Origin: Caldifarciminota bacterium
GTDB lineage: Bacteria; Hydrothermota; UBA3072
DNA length: 36,590 bases
Direction: 5' to 3'
Assembly (NCBI GenBank): GCA_016930175.1
Contig: JAFGHJ010000009.1
Location: forward strand, 1 to 36,590
Shown here: positions 15,746-24,328 of the stretch, one piece after another
How positions within the stretch are numbered: the first letter of the stretch is position 1
Layout: the number at the start of each line of letters is the position of its first letter
Notes under the pieces: generated by a model
Database searches by the model: none
What the model was told of the DNA's origin: nothing
What the model saw: the letters and a program-made list of their open reading frames with translations, nothing else
Made by a program: the position numbers and the translations under genes

Positions 15746-15833
15746 AGAAGGGTATGTTGTTTGAGTAGAAAAAACTTATATTCATGTCCTTAAATAATAG
15801 AAGGAGTTAAGAAAGGAATTAATAGTTGGTAAA

Positions 15834-16460
15834 ATGAAACTTGACGAACAAATCATTGAGCGTATTCGCAATTTAAGGGCTAAAGGTTCTGATTTAACTA
15901 AATTTGGTCAAGCCTCTGTAGGCCGTTTCGTTGGATGGCAAGCCCAAGTCCAGACTTTTTTAATTGAAACATTGGGAAATAATCATAACTATACACAAAG
16001 GTTTTTTGAAGTGGTTAAGTTTGCAAGTGTACGAAATGTTGAAATGGGTCTCTCTATTTTAGATTCTTTAGAAGAAGATATTAGAGATGGTTATCTATTT
16101 GATATAAAAAACCTTGTTTCTGCAGAAGTTTTCGATGATTTCTTAGAAATGGCAGAGCATTTACTTGAAAATAAATACAAAGATCCCGCAGCTTCTTTAA
16201 GTGGAGCAGTACTCGAGAACTGTCTTAAAGAGATTGCTGAAAATAGTAATATAAAATTAAAAAAAAGAGAGAACTTAAATTCATTAAATCAAAAATGTGC
16301 CGATGCAGAACTTTATAATAGAATAATACAAAAGAAGATTCAATCTTGGATTGAAATAAGGAATTATGCTGACCATGGCGAATTCTCTGAGTATTCAAAG
16401 GACGATGTTAAAGATATGTTACGTGGTATACGCCAATTTATAGGCGAACATTTAAAGTAA
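15834..16460 (+). CDS. HEPN-like protein (DUF4145/Abi-type C-terminus)
   Basis: No named family is certain for this 208-residue protein. The N-terminal ~100 residues are helical and unassigned. The C-terminal ~100 residues (HLLENKYKDPAASLSGAVLE..., then IQSWIEIRNYADHGEF) follow the pattern of DUF4145/abortive-infection C-terminal proteins. RNYADH (R176-H181) fits the HEPN R-x4-H signature with the polar residue after Arg, which forms the RNase site in active HEPN proteins. It sits between AbiE module 3 and an HNH-like gene, under the element C promoter. A defence or RNA-cleaving role is inference; a non-catalytic HEPN is possible. Confidence 0.6.
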   Translation: MKLDEQIIERIRNLRAKGSDLTKFGQASVGRFVGWQAQVQTFLIETLGNNHNYTQRFFEVVKFASVRNVEMGLSILDSLEEDIRDGYLFDIKNLVSAEVFDDFLEMAEHLLENKYKDPAASLSGAVLENCLKEIAENSNIKLKKRENLNSLNQKCADAELYNRIIQKKIQSWIEIRNYADHGEFSEYSKDDVKDMLRGIRQFIGEHLK

Positions 16461-16608
16461 TTGCTATAATACTCTTTGTAAAAAAGGATATGGCCTTGAT
16501 TTTTAAATTATTAACAAAACAATCGAAATCCAAAGAGAAATTAATGTAATTTTAATGCTAAAACACGCGAGATAATTACATTCTGTTTCCTTTAAAAATT
16601 TATCACAA

Positions 16609-17388
16609 ATGGTAGAATGTCCACTCTGTAATAATATAGTAAAAAATTTACATAAAAAAAGTCATTTAATCCCTGAATGGATGTATGAAAAATGCTATTA
16701 TAATAGTCACAAATTACTATCTGCAAACTTAAAGTCGGGATATATAAGAGAGATACAAAAAGGATTCTATGATCAAATAATTTGCCCTGGCTGCGAATCA
16801 GAGTCGCAAATTTATGACCGTTATGCAAGTTTAATCTTATATCAAAAAAAATCATCAGTTTATAAAAAAATCAAACGTAAAACAAATAAAAAAAATATGA
16901 ACGGTATAATTCTTAATTATAGTTTCTGGGAAAATATTGATTTTCTTAAATTTCAGAAATTTGTATTTGCTTGTGTTTTGAGAATGCACTTATCAGAAAG
17001 GAAAAGAAAAAAATCCCTTTTTTCTGAAAAGCATTTTAAAATAATGCGCAAAATTTATAAAAGCGATACAATAATTGATGATGAAATTTATCCTATTATA
17101 GTTAAAAAATCGCCTGATGATGATGAGTATTTGAATCGCGTTGTTCTACCATATCAAAGGAAAATACGGGGACATAATGTAATAGAATTCTATGGTGCGG
17201 GATATACTTTCTGGGTGTTTGTTTCAAATCATAAGAAACCTGATTTTGTTGAACTATTATGCTTAAAGAAGAAAGGCGATTTATATTTAAGTATTAATTA
17301 CTTTGAAGATACTGGTACTTTCAAAGCACTATTAAATTCAAATTTTAAAAAAGATTTCAAAAAATATAGAGATAAAAAAGGTCGTTAA
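16609..17388 (+). CDS. Zinc-finger HNH-like hypothetical protein
   Basis: A 259-residue protein. C4-x2-C7 and C59-x2-C62 form a probable zinc site, and KKSHLIPEW (H19) between them resembles the 'SHIIP' first histidine of degenerate HNH/treble-clef nucleases. The remainder is Lys-rich with aromatic residues and has no motif I recognise. There is no clear ribosome site before the ATG at 16609, and no promoter of its own is obvious, so it may be read from the 15834 gene 149 nt upstream. Nuclease activity cannot be claimed: the second HNH histidine is not evident. Its setting in a toxin-antitoxin island supports a defence-related guess. Confidence 0.5.
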   Translation: MVECPLCNNIVKNLHKKSHLIPEWMYEKCYYNSHKLLSANLKSGYIREIQKGFYDQIICPGCESESQIYDRYASLILYQKKSSVYKKIKRKTNKKNMNGIILNYSFWENIDFLKFQKFVFACVLRMHLSERKRKKSLFSEKHFKIMRKIYKSDTIIDDEIYPIIVKKSPDDDEYLNRVVLPYQRKIRGHNVIEFYGAGYTFWVFVSNHKKPDFVELLCLKKKGDLYLSINYFEDTGTFKALLNSNFKKDFKKYRDKKGR

Positions 17389-17488
17389 TAGATGTAAAGT
17401 TTTAACAAATAATTCGGAAATTGATAGGCTTAGTCTTATTTTTTTAATTTCCAGACCAACAAATAAAAACTCTGTGAGTAAAATTTAG

Positions 17489-17656
17489 TCATCAGTCATT
17501 AGTCGCCAGTCATTAGTCAAAAAAATAACAAAAGTTAGTGCGTAAATGCGTAGAAGCGTTAGAGCGTTAAAAAAACAGCCCAACCGACCAACCTTTTAAA
17601 GTCTCTGTGTCTCTGTGTGAATTAGTGTTTCGAGTTTAGAGTTTCGTGTTTCGAGT
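17489..17656 (-). repeat. Composite repeat element E (inverted partner of A) plus GTTTCGA array
   Basis: Read on the minus strand the order is: octamers CACAGAGA (17616-17600), a TTTAAAAGGTTGGTC link, octamers of AACGCTTC type (17570-17540), a T-rich link and TGACTAA heptamers (17516-17489). This is the order of element A at 8801-8950, without hairpin and promoter. Beyond it on the plus strand, four GTTTCGA-type heptamers fill 17627-17654. No gene was seen in the 473-bp gap 17389-17861. Confidence 0.65.
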
Positions 17657-17692
17657 AAAAATAAACAAAAATAGAGGGTTGTGGGGGGGGCT

Positions 17693-17816
17693 TAGTGTTC
17701 TTTGTGTCTTTGTGTGAGAATTTTTTTGGGTGGGGGGAGGGTTTTAAACCACATAAATATATTTTTTTCTCAGTGTTCTCCGTGTGTATGTTTTTTCTCT
17801 GTGTGCTCTGTGGTTA
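17693..17816 (+). repeat. Dispersed repeat F upstream of the glycolipid operon
   Basis: Octamers TTTGTGTC (17693-17716), a G-rich tract, TTTTAAACCACATAAATATA, then CTCTGTGTG-type octamers. The same ordered sequence, with differences, lies at 27513-27632, in both cases just upstream of a promoter without a leader. Confidence 0.65.
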
Positions 17817-17824
17817 AGTAAGCC

Positions 17825-17852
17825 TTGACATATCTCCTTTTATTTTTATATT
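17825..17852 (+). promoter_or_regulatory. Leaderless promoter of the glycolipid operon
   Basis: TTGACA at 17825-17830, 16-bp spacer, TATATT at 17847-17852. Only 9 nt separate the -10 box from the ATG at 17862, and there is no ribosome site. Confidence 0.75.
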
Positions 17853-17861
17853 TTCCGCTGT

Positions 17862-19001
17862 ATGAAAAATCTTTGGGTTGTTTACAGTTCAAGAAAAGGC
17901 GGACATAAATATCCGACCCAGAGTCTCGTAGATTACCTTAAAAAATATCATAAAGATAAATTTGATACTGTGAGTATAAATTTCCTGGATTATTCTCTGC
18001 TTGCTTCCTTTTTTGACAGTGTCGGAAGATTTTCGGATTTGAAATTTAAAAGAATGATGAAAATCGGATACAGCAATTTGAGAGCCAACAGGAAAAGGAT
18101 GCTTTCTCCTTATGGGGGAGCGATAAGATTAATATTCAAATTGGGTAGGTTAAGAAGAAATCTTTTGAAAAATTTCGGTAAACCCGATATAATTCTGTCC
18201 ATTCAGCCGGAAGTAAATACTATGGCGGGAATGTTGAAGGAGTGGTTCGATAATGTGCCGATATACAGCGCCATAATAGACCTGGTCGCGCATGGATTAT
18301 GGGTGAATGAAAATATAGACGGCTATTTTATCCCACACGCGGATATGAAAAAAGAGTTGATGAATTATGGGGTGGAGGAGAAAAATATAATAACTACAGG
18401 TTTACCGATTAGAGAAGGGTTCAGAGCCGCTTATAGTAAGGATAAAGTCCTTTTAAGAAGGGAGTTGGGTATAGATACCAGTTTACCTACTATTTTGATG
18501 CTTGGAGGGCTTCTCGGTAAGATGGTCGATTTTATAAAGGTGATCGAGTCTTTAAGCCGGGTAAAGGTACCTCATCAGTTAATCGGTATTTTCGGGAAGA
18601 ACGACGTTGACAGAGAAAAAGCCGGGAAGATGGATTATCCTTATGATTTGTATCCCATGGGGCAGGTCGAGAACGTTTACGATTGGATGTGGGCTTCGGA
18701 TATTGTCATAACCAAGCCGGGTTCGGTTACCATAGCAGAGATAACATCTTTAGGTAAGCCTATAATTGTGATAACTCCGCTGGCGGGTTCTCTGCAGGAG
18801 ACAAAATTCGCCGAGTTGCTTCAGAGGAAGGGTATAGGGAAATGGGTGCAGACGGCAGATGAGGTTGGCGAATGTGCTGAGAATTTATTATCAGACCCCA
18901 AACTGCTGAAAAAAATCTCGAAAAATGCTAAAGATTTTGGGGGAGTGAGTCTTTATTCTATCGATAATATAACAAAATTTTTAATAAGAGAGGCAATATA
19001 A
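17862..19001 (+). CDS. MGDG synthase/processive glycosyltransferase-like protein (GT28)
   Basis: A 379-residue GT-B enzyme. The N-terminal domain opens with [14 protein letters not shown], the GGH acceptor-side motif of monogalactosyldiacylglycerol synthase and UgtP/MurG relatives. [13 protein letters not shown] and [13 protein letters not shown] follow. The C-terminal donor domain has [14 protein letters not shown] and [20 protein letters not shown], the nucleotide-sugar binding signature. It should transfer a hexose from a nucleotide sugar to diacylglycerol or a related lipid at the inner membrane; donor and acceptor are not determined. The stop codon overlaps the start of the SDR gene (TAATG), so the three genes 17862-21083 probably form one operon. 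Confidence 0.8.
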   Translation: MKNLWVVYSSRKGGHKYPTQSLVDYLKKYHKDKFDTVSINFLDYSLLASFFDSVGRFSDLKFKRMMKIGYSNLRANRKRMLSPYGGAIRLIFKLGRLRRNLLKNFGKPDIILSIQPEVNTMAGMLKEWFDNVPIYSAIIDLVAHGLWVNENIDGYFIPHADMKKELMNYGVEEKNIITTGLPIREGFRAAYSKDKVLLRRELGIDTSLPTILMLGGLLGKMVDFIKVIESLSRVKVPHQLIGIFGKNDVDREKAGKMDYPYDLYPMGQVENVYDWMWASDIVITKPGSVTIAEITSLGKPIIVITPLAGSLQETKFAELLQRKGIGKWVQTADEVGECAENLLSDPKLLKKISKNAKDFGGVSLYSIDNITKFLIREAI

Positions 19002-20077
19002 TGGCAAAAGATACGATACTTGTTACCGGTTCAGGAGGATTAATCGGGTCCGAATCTGTAAGTTTTTTTGTTGAAAAGGGCTTCGATGTGATTGGCGTAG
19101 ACAACAACATGAGAAAATACTTTTTCGGAGATGAAGGTTCTACCGCGTGGAATGTGGAAAGACTGAAAAAAAATCATGGGAAAAAATATAGACATTACAG
19201 TACAGATATAAGAGATTTTGAAAGTATAAAGAAAATTTTTTCCGAATATAAGCCGTCATGTGTGATTCACACGGCGGCGCAGCCGTCCCATGACTGGGCT
19301 GCGAAAGAGCCTTTTACGGATTTTTCCGTCAATGCCAACGGTACTCTTAATTTACTCGAGGCGACAAGACAGATTGTGCCTGAATCGGTGTTTATCTTTA
19401 CATCTACTAATAAGGTTTACGGCGATAGACCGAATTTTCTTCCGTTAATCGAATTGGAGAAAAGATATGAATTGCCCGAAGACCATCCCTTTTATAACGG
19501 CATAGACGAAACAATGAGTATAGATGATTGCCTTCATTCTCTTTTCGGAGCTTCAAAAGTGGCGGCTGACGTTCTCGTTCAGGAGTACGGCAGATATTTC
19601 GGTATGAAGACTGTTTCCTTCAGAGGCGGGTGTTTAACCGGTCCCTCTCATTCCGGGGCGATGCTTCACGGATTTTTATCTTATCTTGTGAGATGCGCGA
19701 TCACGGGAAAAAAGTACTACATATACGGATACAAGGGAAAACAGGTCAGGGACAACATTCATTCTTATGACCTCGTTAATGCTTTTTATCATTTTCTTAA
19801 AAAACCCCGAACCGCGGAAGTTTATAATATGGGCGGAAGCAGATTTTCTCAGTGTTCGATGCTCGAAGCTATAGAGTTGACAGAAAAAATTTCGAGCAAA
19901 AAAATGAACTACGAGTATAAAGAGCAAAATAGAATAGGGGACCACATCTGGTATATAAGTTCGGTTGCGAAATTCAAATCGCATTTCCCAGAGTGGGAGT
20001 ATGAAAAAGACTTAGATACTATTTTGCGTGAAACATACAAATTCCAGATGGATCTTTATAATAAAGGGGAGTTTTGA
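19001..20077 (+). CDS. Extended SDR, NAD-dependent sugar epimerase/dehydratase
   Basis: A 358-residue extended short-chain dehydrogenase. The Rossmann motif TGSGGLIGS (10-18), the acidic residue after strand 2 (VIGVDNN), [17 protein letters not shown] and [13 protein letters not shown] are all present. The closest kind is the CDP-paratose 2-epimerase-like group. At the usual YxxxK active site the sequence is FGASK, so Phe182 replaces the catalytic Tyr while Lys186 is kept. This may be a family feature with another acid/base residue, or it may change the chemistry. Between a glycolipid glycosyltransferase and a UPF0104 membrane protein, a role in making the sugar donor or head group is likely. 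Confidence 0.75.
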   Translation: MAKDTILVTGSGGLIGSESVSFFVEKGFDVIGVDNNMRKYFFGDEGSTAWNVERLKKNHGKKYRHYSTDIRDFESIKKIFSEYKPSCVIHTAAQPSHDWAAKEPFTDFSVNANGTLNLLEATRQIVPESVFIFTSTNKVYGDRPNFLPLIELEKRYELPEDHPFYNGIDETMSIDDCLHSLFGASKVAADVLVQEYGRYFGMKTVSFRGGCLTGPSHSGAMLHGFLSYLVRCAITGKKYYIYGYKGKQVRDNIHSYDLVNAFYHFLKKPRTAEVYNMGGSRFSQCSMLEAIELTEKISSKKMNYEYKEQNRIGDHIWYISSVAKFKSHFPEWEYEKDLDTILRETYKFQMDLYNKGEF

Positions 20078-20099
20078 ATGAAAATGGGGTACTGTGAGT

Positions 20100-21083
20100 A
20101 TGAAATTTAACAAAGCTCATCTTTTTAGAGGATTAAGGATTTTTCTTTTTATAACTTTTCTGGCGATAACGTTGATTCTTGTCTTTACTGTCAGCAAAGA
20201 GACGAAGGAAGAATTGCAATTGATTTCTCCCCTGTTTATTATTCTAACGGTTTTATCTGCTTGTCTAAGTCAATTTTTCAATATATGGAGGCTTCGTTAT
20301 ATTATAAAAGCTTTAGGTAAAGAAATCAGCTGGAGCGGAGCTTTCTATTATACCATAGGAGGTTTATTTTTGGGCGGTGTTACGCCTCTGCAGGTTGGGG
20401 GTGTGCCTCTTCAGTTATACATCTGCAGAAGGGAAGATATAACTATACCGGAAGCGAGTGCCGCGATATTTACAAGAGGGTTGTTGTCTTTTTTTGTTCT
20501 TCCTTTACTGGCTCCGCTTGTTTATTATTACCGGGTATATTTTACAGCGGGAATGATGCAGGGGATAGTAAAGTATCTTTCTATCTTCTACGGGGTCGGG
20601 ATTTCGTTATTCATATTTGTTATCGCGAAGACCGACTGGCTTACCAAAAAGTTTAAGGGCAAATTTTTTAAGGGTGTAGTAGAATTTAAAGAAGTATTCA
20701 GAAAAGAGTTCGTTAAGAGAAAAGGCGCGTTTTTCAACGCCTATCTTTTAACTGCACTTTCTCTTGTTTTTAATTTTCTTATAGCGTTTCTTCTTCTTCG
20801 CGGTTTGGGAGTACGAGCCGATTTCTTTAAAGCCACTGTTCTGCAGATTATTCTCACTTACGGTCTGGCTTTTATGCCTACTCCCGGGGCATCGGGTCTT
20901 GCGGAGGGGAGTGCTTATGGGTTGTTCAGAGACCTTGTCCCAAAGTCGATTCTTGGCGTATATGTGGTATTATGGAGATTTTTCACCAGTTATCTCGGTA
21001 TGATAATCGGCGGAATTGCTCTGTCACGCTTTTTAGTGGAAATAAAAACGGACGAGGGGAAAGAAAAGATAGCTGACAGCTGA
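20100..21083 (+). CDS. UPF0104/LPG-synthase-TM-like integral membrane protein
   Basis: About 327 residues with seven to eight hydrophobic segments. The conserved loops of the family are present: GGLFLGGVTPLQVGGVPLQ near residue 85 and MPTPGASGLAEGSAYGLF near 260. Members include the flippase half of lysylphosphatidylglycerol synthase and stand-alone lipid-transport or glycolipid-related proteins. I choose ATG 20100 (GGGG 10 nt upstream); a GTG at 20094 is the alternative. A 10-codon ORF starting at 20078 with a better AGGGGAG site overlaps the start and could couple translation. The last codons and stop lie in AGCTGAC/AGCTGAT repeats. Confidence 0.78.
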   Translation: MKFNKAHLFRGLRIFLFITFLAITLILVFTVSKETKEELQLISPLFIILTVLSACLSQFFNIWRLRYIIKALGKEISWSGAFYYTIGGLFLGGVTPLQVGGVPLQLYICRREDITIPEASAAIFTRGLLSFFVLPLLAPLVYYYRVYFTAGMMQGIVKYLSIFYGVGISLFIFVIAKTDWLTKKFKGKFFKGVVEFKEVFRKEFVKRKGAFFNAYLLTALSLVFNFLIAFLLLRGLGVRADFFKATVLQIILTYGLAFMPTPGASGLAEGSAYGLFRDLVPKSILGVYVVLWRFFTSYLGMIIGGIALSRFLVEIKTDEGKEKIADS

Positions 21084-21207
21084 TGGAAGAAAGGTCTCAG
21101 GTCTTAGGTCTAGTTGGTTCGTATATGCGTAGATGCGTTAATCACCCTTCCCATAAAAATATTTGATTTTTTAACTCTCTAACTCTCTAACGCTCTAACC
21201 CTTTAAC
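21072..21207 (+). repeat. Repeat phrases after the glycolipid operon
   Basis: AGCTGAC and AGCTGAT (21072-21085) contain the stop codon of the preceding gene. Then come heptamers AGGTCTC/T/A (21093-21113), octamers ATATGCGT/AGATGCGT (21123-21138) and octamers TAACTCTC (21172-21207, four and a half units). The region lies between convergent genes and holds no terminator I can identify. Confidence 0.7.
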
Positions 21208-21227
21208 GATTTTGTGGCTTCTGTAAA

Positions 21228-22592
21228 TTAAGAGCTATCTTCAGAGTCTTTTTCAGAGTGTTTATCGGAGGCTATTGCCGCCAGTACCTCAGCGGGATCG
21301 AAATCCACCTCGTTTGGAGATAAAGCTTTCAAAACTGTCATTTCCTTAGGAGCGCTTTTCGAAACCTTCCCTTTTTCTACTATTGCGACTTCATTTTCGG
21401 AAATCATAACACCTTTTATGTTTCCCTTTAATAGAACTATTGTCCCGGGGGGATATATTCCCATTATGTCGAGAAATACTTTGACCAGGGAAGGATCGTA
21501 AATATCCTTACTTTTTATGATGTATTTGAGAGCTTCGAAAGGACTTCTTACATTCTGGTAAATTCTCGGTGTTGTCATTGCGTCGTAAGAATCGACTATT
21601 CGTATAATACGAGCAAAGAGAGTCGGGCTTTTTGAGCTGATGTCGGGATACCCGGTTCCGGAGTAGTCGATATGATGCTCGAGGATACCGCGGAGTGCGA
21701 AGACAGGCACTTCTTCCACGCCTTTTAGAAAGATTATTCTTTCGGCGGAAAGGTAAGGATGCTGTTTGATTTTCTCGTACTCGATGTTCGTAAGGGTATC
21801 CGGCTTATTTAGGATATCTCCGGGAATATCTATTTTCCCTAAATCGTGGAATAGTGCTGCTATTCCGAGTTCGAGCAAATCTTTTCTCGAAAGTCCCAGC
21901 TCGATACCCATAGCGATGGATAATATACATACGTTGGCAGAATGGTTGAAGGTGTAGGAACCTATATCTTTAATTATGGTCAAAGCGATAAGATAGCTTC
22001 TTTCTTTGAAAAGAAGTTCCGTAAATTTTCTTACTATTTGCCGGGCTTCAAAAATATTTGTTTCTTCTTCGATAGTGATTTTCTTTAAATAGCTTATCGA
22101 TTCAAGAAGACTTGAAAGAGCTTCTTTTCTAATGGAACGCAAGATGCCGTCCCTCTGATTTGAGTCTTCTATCCGGGTTATTTTTATGGATTTAACCCCT
22201 TCTTTTTGTAAGCTAGCGGCAATTTCATCGAAGGAGTGTTTCGATGCGGCAAGATTCATTCCCAGACAGCATAAAAATGAAACGATCTCTTCGAGTTCAG
22301 GTAAATTAACGAATAAGATCGAGCCTATCGAAAGGGTTTTTAAATCATGAATTAAGGATCTGTACCTGCCTATTATTCCCATTTCTACACTTGCTCTTTC
22401 ATCATTAAAGAAAAGATGATTATCGGAGATTGTTAGTTCTATTTTTTTCAATTCTTTAAAGATGTCCGATAAGAATTGATGCATTTTCTTCGCATGCTGG
22501 TAGAGAGTCTGACTTTTGGTTTGGAAAACCCTTGCTATATGAATCGAAGAAGAAAAATAGAGAATAAGATTTCTTATATCAGTTTGTTTCAT
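21228..22592 (-). CDS. HD-GYP-like domain protein
   Basis: A 454-residue protein. The C-terminal half is an HD-GYP-type phosphohydrolase domain: FNHSANVCILS, AALFHDLGKIDIPGDIL near residue 250, LTNIEYEKIKQHPYLS, and LEHHIDYSGTGYP. The usual HHExxDGxGYP motif is altered to HHIDYSGTGYP, so one metal-ligand position (Glu) and the Asp are missing. Activity on c-di-GMP is therefore doubtful, although HD, HDLGK and GYP remain. The N-terminal ~130 residues appear related to the N-terminus of the neighbouring protein. The gene overlaps the upstream gene by 14 nt, so the two are cotranscribed and probably act together in signalling. Confidence 0.78.
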   Translation of the reverse strand: MKQTDIRNLILYFSSSIHIARVFQTKSQTLYQHAKKMHQFLSDIFKELKKIELTISDNHLFFNDERASVEMGIIGRYRSLIHDLKTLSIGSILFVNLPELEEIVSFLCCLGMNLAASKHSFDEIAASLQKEGVKSIKITRIEDSNQRDGILRSIRKEALSSLLESISYLKKITIEEETNIFEARQIVRKFTELLFKERSYLIALTIIKDIGSYTFNHSANVCILSIAMGIELGLSRKDLLELGIAALFHDLGKIDIPGDILNKPDTLTNIEYEKIKQHPYLSAERIIFLKGVEEVPVFALRGILEHHIDYSGTGYPDISSKSPTLFARIIRIVDSYDAMTTPRIYQNVRSPFEALKYIIKSKDIYDPSLVKVFLDIMGIYPPGTIVLLKGNIKGVMISENEVAIVEKGKVSKSAPKEMTVLKALSPNEVDFDPAEVLAAIASDKHSEKDSEDSS

Positions 22593-24135
22593 ATTTCTTT
22601 AAAATTTCCGCTACTGTTTCTTTTAAAACTCTTGAATTTCTGTATCGCGATATCAGTTCGACTGCTTTTTCGTCTTTAATATTGGACAGAGCCTGGAGAG
22701 CCATTCTCTTTATTTCGTATATTTTTTCTTTAAATAAAGGAACTTTTCGGAGTATTGTGCTGAAAATTTTTATTGTATCGTCGGTTTTAAGAGTGGAAAG
22801 TAACTGTAACAGCGCTTCAATTTCGTCTATTGTAAGATGCCAGAAACGCTTCGACATAATCCTGTCTCTAATTATTTCGAATTCCTCGGGAGTCCATATG
22901 GCTTTTAATTTTTCGAGAGCCGTAATTCTAACAGCAGGATCCGAATGATCCAGGTATGCGATTATGTCTTTTCTTTGTAATAGAGAAAAGAGAACTTCTT
23001 TTGTTTGGGGCAGATTGTTTTTTTCGAATAGTTCTTTTAAACAGGGAATAAAATATGGATCTTTTAATCTTTTTATAATTAGTAATAGAACCGAGAAAGT
23101 TTTTCCCGTAGAATTTACCAGTCGAACTTCAAGTTCCTCTTTGTGTTCGGCAAAAATGTTCTTTAATAAAGATATTATTAAATCTTTTGAAACAAAATCG
23201 CTTGAGATTTCCAATTCGTTAATCAGTTCATCTGCACCTGCGATTCCAACGTATTCAAGAAGATCGGATGCTTCTCTTTTTATTCTGTTTGAATTGGAGG
23301 AGGTTAATGCGTGAGTATATAATTGTAAAGCTGCCTTGGATGTTATGATTTCTTTCATTTCGTTTAAAATTTCGACAAATTCGCTTTTACTTTCCTTTTG
23401 ACTGTCGATTAGTTTTTTTGTCTGATAAAGATCGGAAAGATTGCCGGCTTGAAGAAATTTAGGAATAGAATCTTTGAGAATCATATAAATGCTTTTTCTC
23501 TTTCTGTGATTTGTTTCATAAGAAAGAAGATCTTTTATACTTTCGATTAAAAGGAAAGAAGTGCGTTCTCTATTTAATGATATTTTTTGTTCATACTTTA
23601 GACCTATTTCCTGTTGATCGCCTGGGACGGTATCTTTTTTCTTTACTTTTACCGGAAGTATCGTAACCTCCTGGCCGGCTATTCCTGACGGAGCTTTTAC
23701 GTCGCCGTCGTATTCCTGAATTTTTTTCGTTTTTTCTACTGCGTGGTAGATTATGTGAGGAAATTTTGATGCCCATAGGTCTTCCAATAGACCTATTTGG
23801 GAGGAATATTCTCTGCTGGCGATGATCGTTACGAGAGATTCGAGTTCTTCTTCGCTTATTCCTTCGAGAAATGTCAGAGATCTTATTCCGTTACGGTACA
23901 GGAAGAGAGGAATCGAGGTCAGGCGTTTAGGGTCGGAATGTAATACCTGTGAGTCATTCATGATTTTATCTTCATTGATTAATAAAACGACCGGACCTGA
24001 TTCCTCCTGAACTTTTGTCAAATTAACGTAGCATTTCCCTATAAATTCTTTCGTCGTTTCAGATACCTTTTGATATAATTTATGGTTCTTTATTGATTTA
24101 ATGAAGTTATTTACAAAAAACTCTAAATCTTTCAT
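22579..24135 (-). CDS. HEAT-like repeat signalling protein
   Basis: A 518-residue protein. Residues ~1-130 carry a pattern (LINEDKIMNDSQVL, then LYRNGIRSLTFLEGISEEELESLV) that also appears in the downstream HD-GYP-like protein, suggesting a shared sensory or partner-binding domain. Residues ~200-518 consist of helical repeats resembling HEAT/armadillo units (DPAVRITALEKLKAIW, DEKAVELISRYRN). No enzymatic motif was seen. The promoter TTGAAA-16-TAAAAT ends 7 nt before the ATG with no ribosome site, giving a leaderless mRNA. It is first in a two-gene unit. Confidence 0.68.
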   Translation of the reverse strand: MKDLEFFVNNFIKSIKNHKLYQKVSETTKEFIGKCYVNLTKVQEESGPVVLLINEDKIMNDSQVLHSDPKRLTSIPLFLYRNGIRSLTFLEGISEEELESLVTIIASREYSSQIGLLEDLWASKFPHIIYHAVEKTKKIQEYDGDVKAPSGIAGQEVTILPVKVKKKDTVPGDQQEIGLKYEQKISLNRERTSFLLIESIKDLLSYETNHRKRKSIYMILKDSIPKFLQAGNLSDLYQTKKLIDSQKESKSEFVEILNEMKEIITSKAALQLYTHALTSSNSNRIKREASDLLEYVGIAGADELINELEISSDFVSKDLIISLLKNIFAEHKEELEVRLVNSTGKTFSVLLLIIKRLKDPYFIPCLKELFEKNNLPQTKEVLFSLLQRKDIIAYLDHSDPAVRITALEKLKAIWTPEEFEIIRDRIMSKRFWHLTIDEIEALLQLLSTLKTDDTIKIFSTILRKVPLFKEKIYEIKRMALQALSNIKDEKAVELISRYRNSRVLKETVAEILKKYETN

Positions 24136-24142
24136 GAACTTA

Positions 24143-24170
24143 ATTTTACTCTAACTTATAAAATTTTCAA
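24143..24170 (-). promoter_or_regulatory. Leaderless promoter of the HEAT/HD-GYP unit
   Basis: TTGAAA at 24170-24165, 16-bp spacer, TAAAAT at 24148-24143, then 7 nt to the ATG at 24135. Confidence 0.7.
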
Positions 24171-24175
24171 CCCCC

Positions 24176-24328
24176 CTAAGCCAAAAAAATCAGAAATAAC
24201 AAATCACGCGAATAACACTGATATTAAAAAAATTACTATTCTATACGGTGATAAAACAGAATAAAACTAAATTATTTGTGTAATTCGTGCTATTTGTTGT
24301 TACTATCCGGCGTGGTTGAATTTCGTTG
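24176..24328. other. Intergenic stretch between PLD gene end and HEAT unit promoter
   Basis: A/T-rich with phrase-like words (TTGTGTAATTCGTGC, ATTTGTTGTTAC; compare TTTTTTGTTGTTTTAATT near 10362). No hairpin with a T-run and no gene were seen. Confidence 0.35.

Noticed and set aside
6121-17388. Insertion sequence or integrase driving the island
   Set aside because: No transposase, integrase or resolvase motif was found on either strand; mobility of the repeats is inferred only from their pattern.
17389-17861. tRNA or other structured RNA gene in the long gaps
   Set aside because: No acceptor stem, anticodon arm or T-loop pattern could be assembled here or in the other gaps.
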